Position numbers and translations under genes: made by a program. A stretch of 64,000 nucleotides of DNA from Auanema rhodensis (Eukaryota > Nematoda > Chromadorea > Rhabditida > Rhabditidae): contig OZ059896.1 in NCBI GenBank assembly GCA_964057225.1, forward strand, positions 22,378,501 to 22,442,500, given 5' to 3'. Each line of letters starts with the position of its first letter. Within the stretch, counting starts at the first letter, position 1. This document shows, piece by piece, positions 50,301 to 63,600 of this stretch. Under the pieces are notes generated by a model. That model saw nothing but the letters and a program-made list of their open reading frames with translations, searched no databases and was not told the DNA's origin.

Positions 50301-51174
50301 CTAATTTTTGTATTAAGCGTTTCTCAATGTAGTATAGTGCATTCGATGCGGATTTTTAAGCTGCTTCGATCTGTGTTATCAGATTTGCGCTAGCTTACAA
50401 ATGCACCGAGATATCAACTGATATAAGTTCACACTTATATCCTCGATTTTCACCCTGAAGAATTAATTTTTTCGTTGAATAACACTGTCCATCGTCTTTG
50501 CCTTGAAAAATGGAATCTAAAAACATCTACTTTTTGCTAAATTATTTTGAAATTTTTCGAAAAAATTTTTGTCAAAATGTTTTTGGAAGCAATGTTGAGT
50601 GTACATGGAAACTCAACATACACTAATGCATCATTTTTCAAACGATCATAACTAATTTTTGTATTAAGCGTTTTTCAATGTAGTATAGTGCATTCGATGC
50701 GGATTTTTAAGCTGCGTCGATCTGTGTTATCAGATTTGCGCTAGCTTAAAAATGCACCAAGATATCAACTGATATAAGTTCACACTTATATCCTCGATTT
50801 TCACCCTAAAGAATTAATTTTTTCGTTGAATAACATTGTCCATCGTCTTTGCCTTGAATAAAGGAATCTAAAAACATCTACTTTTTGCTAAATTATTTCG
50901 AAATTTTTCGAAAAAATTTTTGTCAAAATGTTTTTGGAAGCAATGTTGAGTGTACATGGAAACTCAACATACACTAATGCATCATTTTTCAAACGATCAT
51001 AACTAATTTTTGTATTAAGCGTTTCTCAATGTAGTATAGTGCATTCGATGCGGATTTTTAAGCTGCTTCGATCTGTGTTATCAGATTTGCGCTAGCTTAC
51101 AAATGCACCGAGATATCAACTGATATAAGTTCACACTTATATCCTCGATTTTCACCCTGAAGAATTAATTTTTT
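46963..51174. repeat. 2106-bp hexamer HOR with private markers, two tandem copies
   Basis: CTGAACAATT occurs at the ends of copies 47314 and 49420 only, and CATCGTGTTTGCC only in copies 48016 and 50122, each pair 2106 bp apart. GCTGCTTCG with TTACAAATG follows the same spacing (47665/49771, 48016/50122, 48718/50824). The left halves of copies 46963 and 49069 differ while their right halves agree, so the breakpoint is inside that monomer. Few differences are visible between units, suggesting a recent event. Confidence 0.85.
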
Positions 51175-51525
51175 CGTTGAATAACACTGTCCATCGTCTT
51201 TGCCTTGAAAAATGGAATCTAAAAACATCTACTTTTTGCTAAATTATTTTGAAATTTTTCGAAAAAATTTTTGTCAAAATGTTTTTGGAAGCAATGTTGA
51301 GTGTACATGGAAACTCAACATACACTAATGCATCATTTTTCAAACGATCATAACTAATTTTTGTATTAAGCGTTTCTCAATGTAGTATAGTGCATTCGAT
51401 GCGGATTTTTAAGCTGCGTCGATCTTTGTTATCAGATTTGCGCTAGCTTAAAAATGCACCGAGATATCAACTGATATAAGTTCACACTTATATCCTCGAT
51501 TTTCACCCTGAAGAATTAATTTTTT

Positions 51526-51875
51526 CGTTGAATAACACTGTCCATCGTCTTTGCCTTGAAAAAAGGAATCTAAAAACATCTACTTTTTGCTAAATTATTT
51601 TGAAATTTTTCGAAAAAATTTTTGTCAAAATGTTTTTGGAAGCAATGTTGAGTGTACATGGAAACTCAACATACACTAATGCATCATTTTTCAAACGATC
51701 ATAACTAATTTTTGTATCAAGCGTTTCTCAATGTAGTATAGTGCATTCGATGCGGATTTTAAGCTGCGCCGATCTGTGTTATCAGATTTGCGCTAGCTTA
51801 AAAATGCACCGAGATATCAACTGATATAAGTTCACACTTATATCCTCGATTTTCACCCTGAAGAATTAATTTTTT
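51526..51875. repeat. 350-bp monomer, T-run loss in the nested dyad
   Basis: One of four copies (with 52929, 53279 and 55033) in which GGATTTTTAAGC has lost one T and GCGTCGATC reads GCGCCGATC. The loss shortens the perfect outer stem of the nested dyad from 11 to 9 bp. The five other 350-bp copies lost a base near position 181-191: 29766 and 30818 (AACTAAATTTG), and 55734, 57488 and 58189 (AATTTTTTATT). Confidence 0.88.
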
Positions 51876-54800
51876 CGTTGAATAACATTGTCTATCGTCT
51901 TTGCCTTGAAAAATGGAATCTAAAAACATCTACTTTTTGCTAAATTATTTTGAAATTTTTCGAAAAAATTTTTGTCAAAATGTTTTTGGAAGCAATGTTG
52001 AGTGTACATGGAAACTCAACATACACTAATGCATCATTTTTCAAACGATCATAACTAATTTTTGTATCAAGCGTTTCTTGATGTAGTATAGTGCATTCGA
52101 TGCAGATTTTTAAGCTGCGTCGATCTGTGTTATCAGATTTGCGCTAGCTTAAAAATGCACAGAGATATCAACTGATATAAGTTCACACTTATATCCTCGA
52201 TTTTCACCCTGAAGAATTAATTTTTTCGTTGAATAACATTGTCCATCGTCTTTGCCTTAAAAAAAGGAATCTAGAAACATCTACTTTTTGCTAAATTATT
52301 TTGAAATTTTTCGAAAAAATTTTTGTCAAAATGTTTTTGGAAGCAATGTTGAGTGTACATGGAAACTCAACATACACTAATGCATCATTTTTCAAACGAT
52401 CATAACTAATTTTTGTATTAAGCGTTTCTCAATGTAGTATAGTGCATTCGATGCGGATTTTTAAGCTGCGTCGATCTGTGTTATCAGATTTGCGCTAGCT
52501 TAAAAATGCACCGAGATATCAACTGATATAAGTTCACACTTATATCCTCGATTTTCACCCTGAAGAATTAATTTTTTCGTTGAATAACACTGTCCATCGT
52601 CTTTGCCTTAAAAAAAGGAATCTAAAAACATCTACTTTTTGCTAAATTATTTTGAAATTTTTCGAAAAAATTTTTGTCAAAATGTTTTTGGAAGCAATGT
52701 TGAGTGTACATGGAAACTCAACATACACTAATGCATCATTTTTCAAACGATCATAACTAATTTTTGTATTAAGCGTTTCTCAATGTAGTATAGTGCATTC
52801 GATGCGGATTTTTAAGCTGCGTCGATCTGTGTTATCAGATTTGCGCTAGCTTGAAAATGCACCGAGATATCAACTGATATAAGTTCACACTTATATCCTC
52901 GATTTTCACCCTGAAGAATTAATTTTTTCGTTGAATAACATTGTCTATCGTCTTTGCCTTGAAAAATGGAATCTAAAAACATCTACTTTTTGCTAAATTA
53001 TTTTGAAATTTTTCGAAAAAATTTTTGTCAAAATGTTTTTGGAAGCAATGTTGAGTGTACATGGAAACTCAACATACACTAATGCATCATTTTTCAAACG
53101 ATCATAACTAATTTTTGTATCAAGCGTTTCTCAATGTAGTATAGTGCATTCGATGCGGATTTTAAGCTGCGCCGATCTGTGTTATCAGATTTGCGCTAGC
53201 TTAAAAATGCACCGAGATATCAACTGATATAAGTTCACACTTATATCCTCTATTTTCACCCTGAAGAATTAATTTTTTCGATGAATAACATTGTCCATCG
53301 TCTTTGCCTTGAAAAAAGGAATCTAAAAACATCTACTTTTTGCTAAATTATTTTGAAATTTTTCGAAAAAATTTTTGTCAAAATGTTTTTGGAAGCAATG
53401 TTGAGTGTACATGGAAACTCAACATACACTAATGCATCATTTTTCAAACGATCATAACTAATTTTTGTATCAAGCGTTTCTCAATGTAGTATAGTGCATT
53501 CGATGCGGATTTTAAGCTGCGCCGATCTGTGTTATCAGATTTGCGCTAGCTTAAAAATGCACCGAGATATCAACTGATATAAGTTCACACTTATATCCTC
53601 GATTTTCACCCTGAAGAATTAATTTTTTCGTTGAATAACATTGTCTATCGTCTTTGCCTTGAAAAATGGAATCTAAAAACATCTACTTTTTGCTAAATTA
53701 TTTTGAAATTTTTCGAAAAAATTTTTGTCAAAATGTTTTTGGAAGCAATGTTGAGTGTACATGGAAACTCAACATACACTAATGCATCATTTTTCAAACG
53801 ATCATAACTAATTTTTGTATCAAGCGTTTCTTGATGTAGTATAGTGCATTCGATGCAGATTTTTAAGCTGCGTCGATCTGTGTTATCAGATTTGCGCTAG
53901 CTTAAAAATGCACAGAGATATCAACTGATATAAGTTCACACTTATATCCTCGATTTTCACCCTGAAGAATTAATTTTTTCGTTGAATAACATTGTCCATC
54001 GTCTTTGCCTTAAAAAAAGGAATCTAGAAACATCTACTTTTTGCTAAATTATTTTGAAATTTTTCGAAAAAATTTTTGTCAAAATGTTTTTGGAAGCAAT
54101 GTTGAGTGTACATGGAAACTCAACATACACTAATGCATCATTTTTCAAACGATCATAACTAATTTTTGTATTAAGCGTTTCTCAATGTAGTATAGTGCAT
54201 TCGATGCGGATTTTTAAGCTGCGTCGATCTGTGTTATCAGATTTGCGCTAGCTTAAAAATGCACCGAGATATCAACTGATATATGTTCACACTTATATCC
54301 TCTATTTTCACCCTGAAGAATTAATTTTTTCGTTGAATAACATTGTCCATCGTCTTTGCCTTGAAAAAAGGAATCTAAAAACATCTACTTTTTGCTAAAT
54401 TATTTTGAAATTTTTCGAAAAAATTTTTGTCAAAATGTTTTTGGAAGCAATGTTGAGTGTACATGGAAACTCAACATACACTAATGCATCATTTTTCAAA
54501 CGATCATAACTAATTTTTGTATCAAGCGTTTCTCAATTTAGTATAGTGCATTCGATGCGGATTTTTAAGCTGCGTCGATCTGTGTTATCAGATTTGCGCT
54601 AGCTTAAAAATGCACCGAGATATCAACTGATATAAGTTCACACTTATATCCTCGATTTTCACCCTGAAGAATTAATTTTTTCGTTGAATAACATTGTCTA
54701 TCGTCTTTGCCTTGAAAAATGGAATCTAAAAACATCTACTTTTTGCTAAATTATTTTGAAATTTTTCGAAAAAATTTTTGTCAAAATGTTTTTGGAAGCA

Positions 54801-55032
54801 ATGTTGAGTGTACATGGAAACTCAACATACACTAATGCATCATTTTTCAAACGATCATAACTAATTTTTGTATCAAGCGTTTCTCAATGTAGTATAGTGC
54901 ATTCGATGCGGATTTTTAAGCTGCGTCGATCTGTGTTATCAGATTTGCGCTAGCTTGAAAATGCACCGAGATATCAACTGATATAAGTTCACACTTATAT
55001 CCTCGATTTTCGTCCTGAAGAATTAATTTTTT
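51526..55032. repeat. 1753-bp pentamer HOR, partial second copy
   Basis: Copies 51526, 51876 and 52227 correspond to 53279, 53629 and 53980: GGATTTTAAGC with GCGCCGATC; TCTATCG with CTTGATG, GCAGAT and CACAGAG; TTAAAAAAAGG with CTAGAAAC. The period is 5 x 351 minus 2, because two members are 350 bp. The fourth and fifth members agree only in part. Confidence 0.75.
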
Positions 55033-57487
55033 CGTTGAATAACATTGTCCATCGTCTTTGCCTTAAAAAAAGGAATCTAAAAACATCTACTTTTTGCTAA
55101 ATTATTTTGAAATATTTCGAAAAAATTTTTGTCAAAATGTTTTTGGAAGCAATGTTGAGTGTACATGGAAACTCAACATACACTAATGCATCATTTTTCA
55201 AACGATCATAACTAATTTTTGTATCAAGCGTTTCTCAATGTAGTATAGTGCATTCGATGCGGATTTTAAGCTGCGCCGATCTGTGTTATCAGATTTGCGC
55301 TAGCTTAAAAATGCACCGAGATATCAACTGATATAAGTTCACACTTATATCCTCTATTTTCACCCTGAAGAATTAATTTTTTCGTTGAATAACATTGTCC
55401 ATCGTCTTTGCCTTGAAAAAAGGAATCTAAAAACATCTACTTTTTGCTAAATTATTTTGAAATTTTTCGAAAAAATTTTTGTCAAAATGTTTTTGGAAGC
55501 AATGTTGAGTGTACATGGAAACTCAACATACACTAATGCATCATTTTTCAAACGATCATAACTAATTTTTGTATCAAGCGTTTCTCAATTTAGTATAGTG
55601 CATTCGATGCGGATTTTTAAGCTGCGTCGATCTGTGTTATCAGATTTGCGCTAGCTTAAAAATGCACCGAGATATCAACTGATATAAGTTCACACTTATA
55701 TCATCGATTTTCACCCTGAAGAATTAATTTTTTCGTTGAATAACATTGTCCATCGTCTTTGCCTTAAAAAAAGGAATCTAAAAACATCTACTTTTTGCTA
55801 AATTATTTTGAAAGTTTTCGAAAAAATTTTTGTCAAAATGTTTTTGGAAGCAATGTTGAGTGTACATGGAAACTCAACATACACTAATGCATCATTTTTC
55901 AAACGATCATAACTAATTTTTTATTAAGCGTTTCTCAATGTAGTATAGTGCATTCGATGCGGATTTTTAAGCTGCGTCGATCTGTGTTATCAGATTTGCG
56001 CTAGCTTAAAAATGCACCGAGATATCAACTGATATAAGTTCACACTTATATCCTCGATTTTCACCCTGAAGAATTGATTTTTTCGTTGAATAACATTGTC
56101 CATCGTTTTTGCCTTGAAAAAAGAAATCTAAGAACATCTACTTTTTGCTAAATTATTTTGAAATTTTTCGAAAAAATTTTTGTCAAAATGTTTTTGGAAG
56201 CAATGTTGATTGTACATGGAAACTCAACATACACTAATGCATCATTTTTCAAACGATCATAACTAATTTTTGTATTAAGCGTTTCTCAATGTAGTATAGT
56301 GCTTTTGATGCGGATTTTTAAGCTGCGTCGATCTGTGTTATCAGATTTGCGCTAGCTTAAAAATGCACCGAGATATCAACTGATATAAGTTCACACTTAT
56401 ATCCTCGATTTTCACCCTGAAGAATTGATTTTTTCGTTGAATAACATTGTCCATCGTTTTTGCCTTGAAAAAAGAAATCTAAAAACATCTACTTTTTGCT
56501 AAATTATTTTGAAATTTTTCGAAAAAATTTTTGTCAAAATGTTTTTGGAAGCAATGTTGATTGTACATGGAAACTCAACATACACTAATGCATCATTTTT
56601 CAAACAATCATAACTAATTTTTGTATTAAGCGTTTTTCAATGTAGTATAGTGCATTCGATGCGGATTTTTAAGCTGCGTCGATCTGTGTTATCAGATTTG
56701 CGCTAGCTTAAAAATGCACCGAGATATCAACTGATATAAGTTCACACTTATATCCTCGATTTTCACCCTGAAGAATTAATTTTTTCGTTGAATAACATTG
56801 TCCATCGTCTTTGCCTTGAAAAAAGGAATCTAAAAACATCTACTTTTTGCTAAATTATTTTGAAATTTTTCGAAAAAATTTTTGTCAAAATGTTTTTGGA
56901 AGCAATGTTGAGTGTACATGGAAACTCAACATACACTAATGCATCATTTTTCAAACGATCATAACTAATTTTTGTATTAAGCGTTTCTCAATGTAGTATA
57001 GTGCATTCGATGCGGATTTTTAAGCTGCGTCGATCTGTGTTATCAGATTTGCGCTAGCTTAAAAATGCACCGAGATATCAACTGATATAAGTTCACACTT
57101 ATATCATCGATTTTCACCCTGAAGAATTAATTTTTTCGTTGAATAACATTGTCCATCGTCTTTGCCTTAAAAAAAGGAATCTAAAAACATCTACTTTTTG
57201 CTAAATTAATTTGAAATTTTTCGAAAAAATTTTTGTCAAAATGTTTTTGGAAGCAATGTTGAGTGTACATGGAAACTCAACATACACTAATGCATCATTT
57301 TTCAAACGATCATAACTAATTTTTGTATTAAGCGTTTCTCAATGTAGTATAGTGCATTCGATGCGGATTTTTAAGCTGCGTCGATCTGTGTTATCAGATT
57401 TGCGCTAGCTTAAAAATGCACCGAGATATCAACTGATATAAGTTCACACTTATATCATCGATTTTCACCCTGAAGAATTAATTTTTT

Positions 57488-58889
57488 CGTTGAATAACAT
57501 TGTCCATCGTCTTTGCCTTAAAAAAAGGAATCTAAAAACATCTACTTTTTGCTAAATTATCTTGAAAGTTTTCGAAAAAATTTTTGTCAAAATGTTTTTG
57601 GAAGCAATGTTGAGTGTACATGGAAACTCAACATACACTAATGCATCATTTTTCAAACGATCATAACTAATTTTTTATTAAGCGTTTCTCAATGTAGTAT
57701 AGTGCATTCGATGCGGATTTTTAAGCTGCGTCGATCTGTGTTATCAGATTTGCGCTAGCTTAAAAATGCACCGAGATATCAACTGATATAAGTTCACACT
57801 TATATCCTCGATTTTCACCCTGAAGAATTAATTTTTTCGTAGAATAACATTGTCCATCGTCTTTGCCTTGAAAAAAGGAATCTAAAAACATCTACTTTTT
57901 GCTAAATTATTTTGAAATTTTTCGAAAAAATTTTTGTCAAAATGTTTTTGGAAGCAATGTTGAGTGTACATGGAAACTCAACATACACTAATGCATCATT
58001 TTTCAAACGATCATAACTAATTTTTGTATTAAGCGTTTCTCAATGTAGTATAGTGCATTCGATGCGGATTTTTAAGCTGCGTCGATCTGTGTTATCAGAT
58101 TTGCGCTAGCTTAAAAATGCACCGAGATATCAACTGATATAAGTTCACACTTATATCATCGATTTTCACCCTGAAGAATTAATTTTTTCGTTGAATAACA
58201 TTGTCCATCGTCTTTGCCTTAAAAAAAGGAATCTAAAAACATCTACTTTTTGCTAAATTATCTTGAAAGTTTTCGAAAAAATTTTTGTCAAAATGTTTTT
58301 GGAAGCAATGTTGAGTGTACATGGAAACTCAACATACACTAATGCATCATTTTTCAAACGATCATAACTAATTTTTTATTAAGCGTTTCTCAATGTAGTA
58401 TAGTGCATTCGATGCGGATTTTTAAGCTGCGTCGATCTGTGTTATCAGATTTGCGCTAGCTTAAAAATGCACCGAGATATCAACTGATATAAGTTCACAC
58501 TTATATCCTCGATTTTCACCCTGAAGAATTAATTTTTTCGTAGAATAACATTGTCCATCGTCTTTGCCTTGAAAAAAGGAATCTAAAAACATCTACTTTT
58601 TGCTAAATTATTTTGAAATTTTTCGAAAAAATTTTTGTCAAAATGTTTTTGGAAGCAATGTTGAGTGTACATGGAAACTCAACATACACTAATGCATCAT
58701 TTTTCAAACGATCATAACTAATTTTTGTATTGAGCGTTTCTCAATGTAGTATAGTGCATTCGATGCGGATTTTTAAGCTGCGTCGATCTGTGTTATCAGA
58801 TTTGCGCTAGCTTAAAAATGCACCGAGATATCAACTGATATAAGTTCACACTTATATCCTCGATTTTCACCCTGAAGAATTGATTTTTT
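57488..58889. repeat. 701-bp dimer HOR, two tandem copies
   Basis: Copies 57488 and 58189 share CTTGAAAGTT and the 1-bp loss AATTTTTTATT. Copies 57838 and 58539 share the CGTAGAATAAC start. This is the shortest multi-monomer HOR in the window. Confidence 0.8.
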
Positions 58890-60644
58890 CGTTGAATAAC
58901 ATTGTCCATCGTTTTTGCCTTGAAAAAAGAAATCTAAAAACATCTACTTTTTGCTAAATTATTTTGAAATTTTTCGAAAAAATTTTTGTCAAAATGTTTT
59001 TGGAAGCAATGTTGATTGTACATGGAAACTCAACATACACTAATGCATCATTTTTCAAACAATCATAACTAATTTTTGTATTAAGCGTTTTTCAATGTAG
59101 TATAGTGCATTCGATGCGGATTTTTAAGCTGCGTCGATCTGTGTTATCAGATTTGCGCTAGCTTAAAAATGCACCGAGATATCAACTGATATAAGTTCAC
59201 ACTTATATCCTCGATTTTCACCCTGAAGAATTAATTTTTTCGTTGAATAACATTGTCCATCGTCTTTGCCTTGAAAAAAGGAATCTAAAAACATCTACTT
59301 TTTGCTAAATTATTTTGAAATTTTTCGAAAAAATTTTTGTCAAAATGTTTTTGGAAGCAATGTTGATTGTACATGGAAACTCAACATACACTAATGCATC
59401 ATTTTTCAAACGATCATAACTAATTTTTGTATTAAGCGTTTCTCAATGTAGTATAGTGCATTCGATGCGGATTTTTAAGCTGCGTCGATCTGTGTTATCA
59501 GATTTGCGCTAGCTTAAAAATGCACCGATATATCAACTGATATAAGTTCACACTTATATCCTCGATTTTCACCCTGAAGAATTGATTTTTTCGTTGAATA
59601 ACATTGTCCATCGTTTTTGCCTTGAAAAAAGAAATCTAAAAACATCTACTTTTTGCTAAATTATTTTGAAATTTTTCGAAAAAATTTTTGTCAAAATGTT
59701 TTTGGAAGCAATGTTGAGTGTACATGGAAACTCAACATACACTAATGCATCATTTTTCAAACGATCATAACTAATTTTTGTATTAAGCGTTTCTCAATGT
59801 AGTATAGTGCATTCGATGCGGATTTTTAAGCTGCGTCGATCTGTGTTATCAGATTTGCGCTAGCTTAAAAATGCACCGAGATATCAACTGATATAAGTTC
59901 ACACTTATATCCTCGATTTTCACCCTGAAGAATTAATTTTTTCGTAGAATAACATTGTCCATCGTCTTTGCCTTGAAAAAAGGAATCTAAAAACATCTAC
60001 TTTTTGCTAAATTATTTTGAAATTTTTCGAAAAAATTTTTGTCAAAATGTTTTTGGAAGCAATGTTGAGTGTACATGGAAACTCAACATACACTAATGCA
60101 TCATTTTTCAAACGATCATAACTAATTTTTGTATTAAGCGTTTCTCAATGTAGTATAGTGCATTCGATGCGGATTTTTAAGCTGCGTCGATCTGTGTTAT
60201 CAGATTTGCGCTAGCTTAAAAATGCACCGATATATCAACTGATATAAGTTCACACTTATATCCTCGATTTTCACCCTGAAGAATTAATTTTTTCGTAGAA
60301 TAACATTGTCCATCGTCTTTGCCTTGAAAAAAGGAATCTAAAAACATCTACTTTTTGCTAAATTATTTTGAAATTTTTCGAAAAAATTTTTGTCAAAATG
60401 TTTTTGGAAGCAATGTTGAGTGTAAATGGAAACTCAACATACACTAATGCATCATTTTTCAAACGATCATAACTAATTTTTGTATTAAGCGTTTCTCAAT
60501 GTAGTATAGTGCATTCGATGCGGATTTTTAAGCTGCGTCGATCTGTGTTATCAGATTTGCGCTAGCTTAAAAATGCACCGAGATATCAACTGATATAAGT
60601 TCACACTTATATCCTCGATTTTCACCCTGAAGAATTGATTTTTT

Positions 60645-63600
60645 CGTTGAATAACATTGTCCATCGTTTTTGCCTTGAAAAAAGAAATCTAAAAACATCT
60701 ACTTTTTGCTAAATTATTTTGAAATTTTTCGAAAAAATTTTTGTCAAAATGTTTTTGGAAGCAATGTTGATTGTACATGGAAACTCAACATACACTAATG
60801 CATCATTTTTCAAACAATCATAACTAATTTTTGTATTAAGCGCTTTTCAATGTAGTATAGTGCATTCGATGCGGATTTTTAAGCTGCGTCGATCTGTGTT
60901 ATCAGATTTGCGCTAGCTTAAAAATGCACCGAGATATCAACTGATATAAGTTCACACTTATATCCTCGATTTTCACCCTGAAGAATTAATTTTTTCGTTG
61001 AATAACATTGTCCATCGTCTTTGCCTTGAAAAAAGGAATTCAAAAACATCTACTTTTTGCTAAATTATTTTGAAATTTTTCGAAAAAATTTTTGTCAAAA
61101 TGTTTTTGGAAGCAATGTTGAGTGTACATGGAAACTCAACATACACTAATGCATCATTTTTCAAACGATCATAACTAATTTTTGTATTAAGCGTTTCTCA
61201 ATGTAGTATAGTGCATTCGATGCGGATTTTTAAGCTGCGTCGATCTGTGTTAACAGATTTGCGCTAGCTTAAAAATGCACCGAGATATTAACTGATATAA
61301 GTTCACACTTATATCCTCGATTTTCACCCTGAAGAATTAATTTTTTCGTAGAATAACATTGTCCATCGTCTTTGCCTTGAAAAAAGGAATCTAAAAACAT
61401 CTACTTTTTGCTAAATTATTTTGAAATTTTTCGAAAAAATTTTTGTCAAAATGTTTTTGGAAGCAATGTTGAGTGTACATGGAAACTCAACATACACTAA
61501 TGCATCATTTTTCAAACGATCATAACTAATTTTTGTATTAAGCGTTTCTCAATGTAGTATAGTGCATTCGATGCGGATTTTTAAGCTGCGTCGATCTGTG
61601 TTATCAGATTTGCGCTAGCTTAAAAATGCACCGAGATATCAACTGATATAAGTTCACACTTATATCCTCGATTTTCACCCTGAAGAATTGATTTTTTCGT
61701 TGAATAACATTGTCCATCGTTTTTGCCTTGAAAAAAGAAATCTAAAAACATCTACTTTTTGCTAAATTATTTTGAAATTTTTCGAAAAAATTTTTGTCAA
61801 AATGTTTTTGGAAGCAATGTTGATTGTACATGGAAACTCAACATACACTAATGCATCATTTTTCAAACAATCATAACTAATTTTTGTATTAAGCGCTTTT
61901 CAATGTAGTATAGTGCATTCGATGCGGATTTTTAAGCTGCGTCGATCTGTGTTATCAGATTTGCGCTAGCTTAAAAATGCACCGAGATATCAACTGATAT
62001 AAGTTCACACTTATATCCTCGATTTTCACCCTGAAGAATTAATTTTTTCGTTGAATAACATTGTCCATCGTCTTTGCCTTGAAAAAAGGAATTCAAAAAC
62101 ATCTACTTTTTGCTAAATTATTTTGAAATTTTTCGAAAAAATTTTTGTCAAAATGTTTTTGGAAGCAATGTTGAGTGTACATGGAAACTCAACATACACT
62201 AATGCATCATTTTTCAAACGATCATAACTAATTTTTGTATTAAGCGTTTCTCAATGTAGTATAGTGCATTCGATGCGGATTTTTAAGCTGCGTCGATCTG
62301 TGTTAACAGATTTGCGCTAGCTTAAAAATGCACCGAGATATTAACTGATATAAGTTCACACTTATATCCTCGATTTTCACCCTGAAGAATTAATTTTTTC
62401 GTAGAATAACATTGTCCATCGTCTTTGCCTTGAAAAAAGGAATCTAAAAACATCTACTTTTTGCTAAATTATTTTGAAATTTTTCGAAAAAATTTTTGTC
62501 AAAATGTTTTTGGAAGCAATGTTGAGTGTACATGGAAACTCAACATACACTAATGCATCATTTTTCAAACGATCATAACTAATTTTTGTATTAAGCGTTT
62601 CTCAATGTAGTATAGTGCATTCGATGCGGATTTTTAAGCTGCGTCGATCTGTGTTATCAGATTTGCGCTAGCTTAAAAATGCATCGATATATCAACTGAT
62701 ATAAGTTCACACTTATATCCTCGATTTTCACCCTGAAGAATTAATTTTTTCGTAGAATAACATTGTCCATCGTCTTTGCCTTGAAAAAAGGAATCTAAAA
62801 ACATCTACTTTTTGCTAAATTATTTTGAAATTTTCCGAAAAAATTTTTGTCAAAATGTTTTTGGAAGCAATGTTGAGTGTACATGGAAACTCAACATACA
62901 CTAATGCATCATTTTTCAAACGATCATAACTAATTTTTGTATTAAGCGTTTCTCAATGTAGTATAGTGCATTCGATGCGGATTTTTAAGCTGCGTCGATC
63001 TGTGTTATCAGATTTGCGCTAGTTTAAAAATGCACCGAGATATCAACTGATATAAGTTCACACTTATATCCTCGATTTTCACCCTGAAGAATTGATTTTT
63101 TCGTTGAATAACATTGTCCATCGTCTTTGCCTTGAAAAAAGGAATCTAAAAACATCTACTTTTTGCTAAATTATTTTGAAATTTTTCGAAAAAATTTTTG
63201 TCAAAATGTTTTTGGAAGCAATGTTGAGTGTACATGGAAACTCAACATACACTAATGCATCATTTTTCAAACGATCATAACTAATTTTTGTATTAAGCGT
63301 TTCTCAATGTAGTATAGTGCATTCGATGCGGATTTTTAAGCTGCGTCGATCTGTGTTAACAGATTTGCGCTAGCTTAAAAATGCACCGAGATATTAACTG
63401 ATATAAGTTCACACTTATATCCTCGATTTTCACCCTGAAGAATTAATTTTTTCGTAGAATAACATTGTCCATCGTCTTTGCCTTGAAAAAAGGAATCTAA
63501 AAACATCTACTTTTTGCTAAATTATTTTGAAATTTTTCGAAAAAATTTTTGTCAAAATGTTTTTGGAAGCAATGTTGAGTGTACATGGAAACTCAACATA

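Larger units (their letters stand above)
35380..51525. repeat. array domain IV (monomers 102-147), nested 3-, 6- and 8-mer HORs
   Basis: A three-copy motif runs CCGTTG start with GATCTCTG, then AAAAAAGG with GATCTGTATT, then GCGCATTTTT. It is repeated and then embedded in larger blocks of 2808 bp (8 monomers) and 2106 bp (6 monomers). CCAAG copies return as isolated members of these blocks (38188, 40996, 41698, 43804, 44506, 45910, 46612, 48367, 50473). From 47.6 kb to 51.2 kb a further marker set appears: GCTGCTTCG with TTACAAATG (47665, 48016, 48718, 49771, 50122, 50824). The domain ends where these markers, CCAAG and AATAAA all disappear together. Confidence 0.78.
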
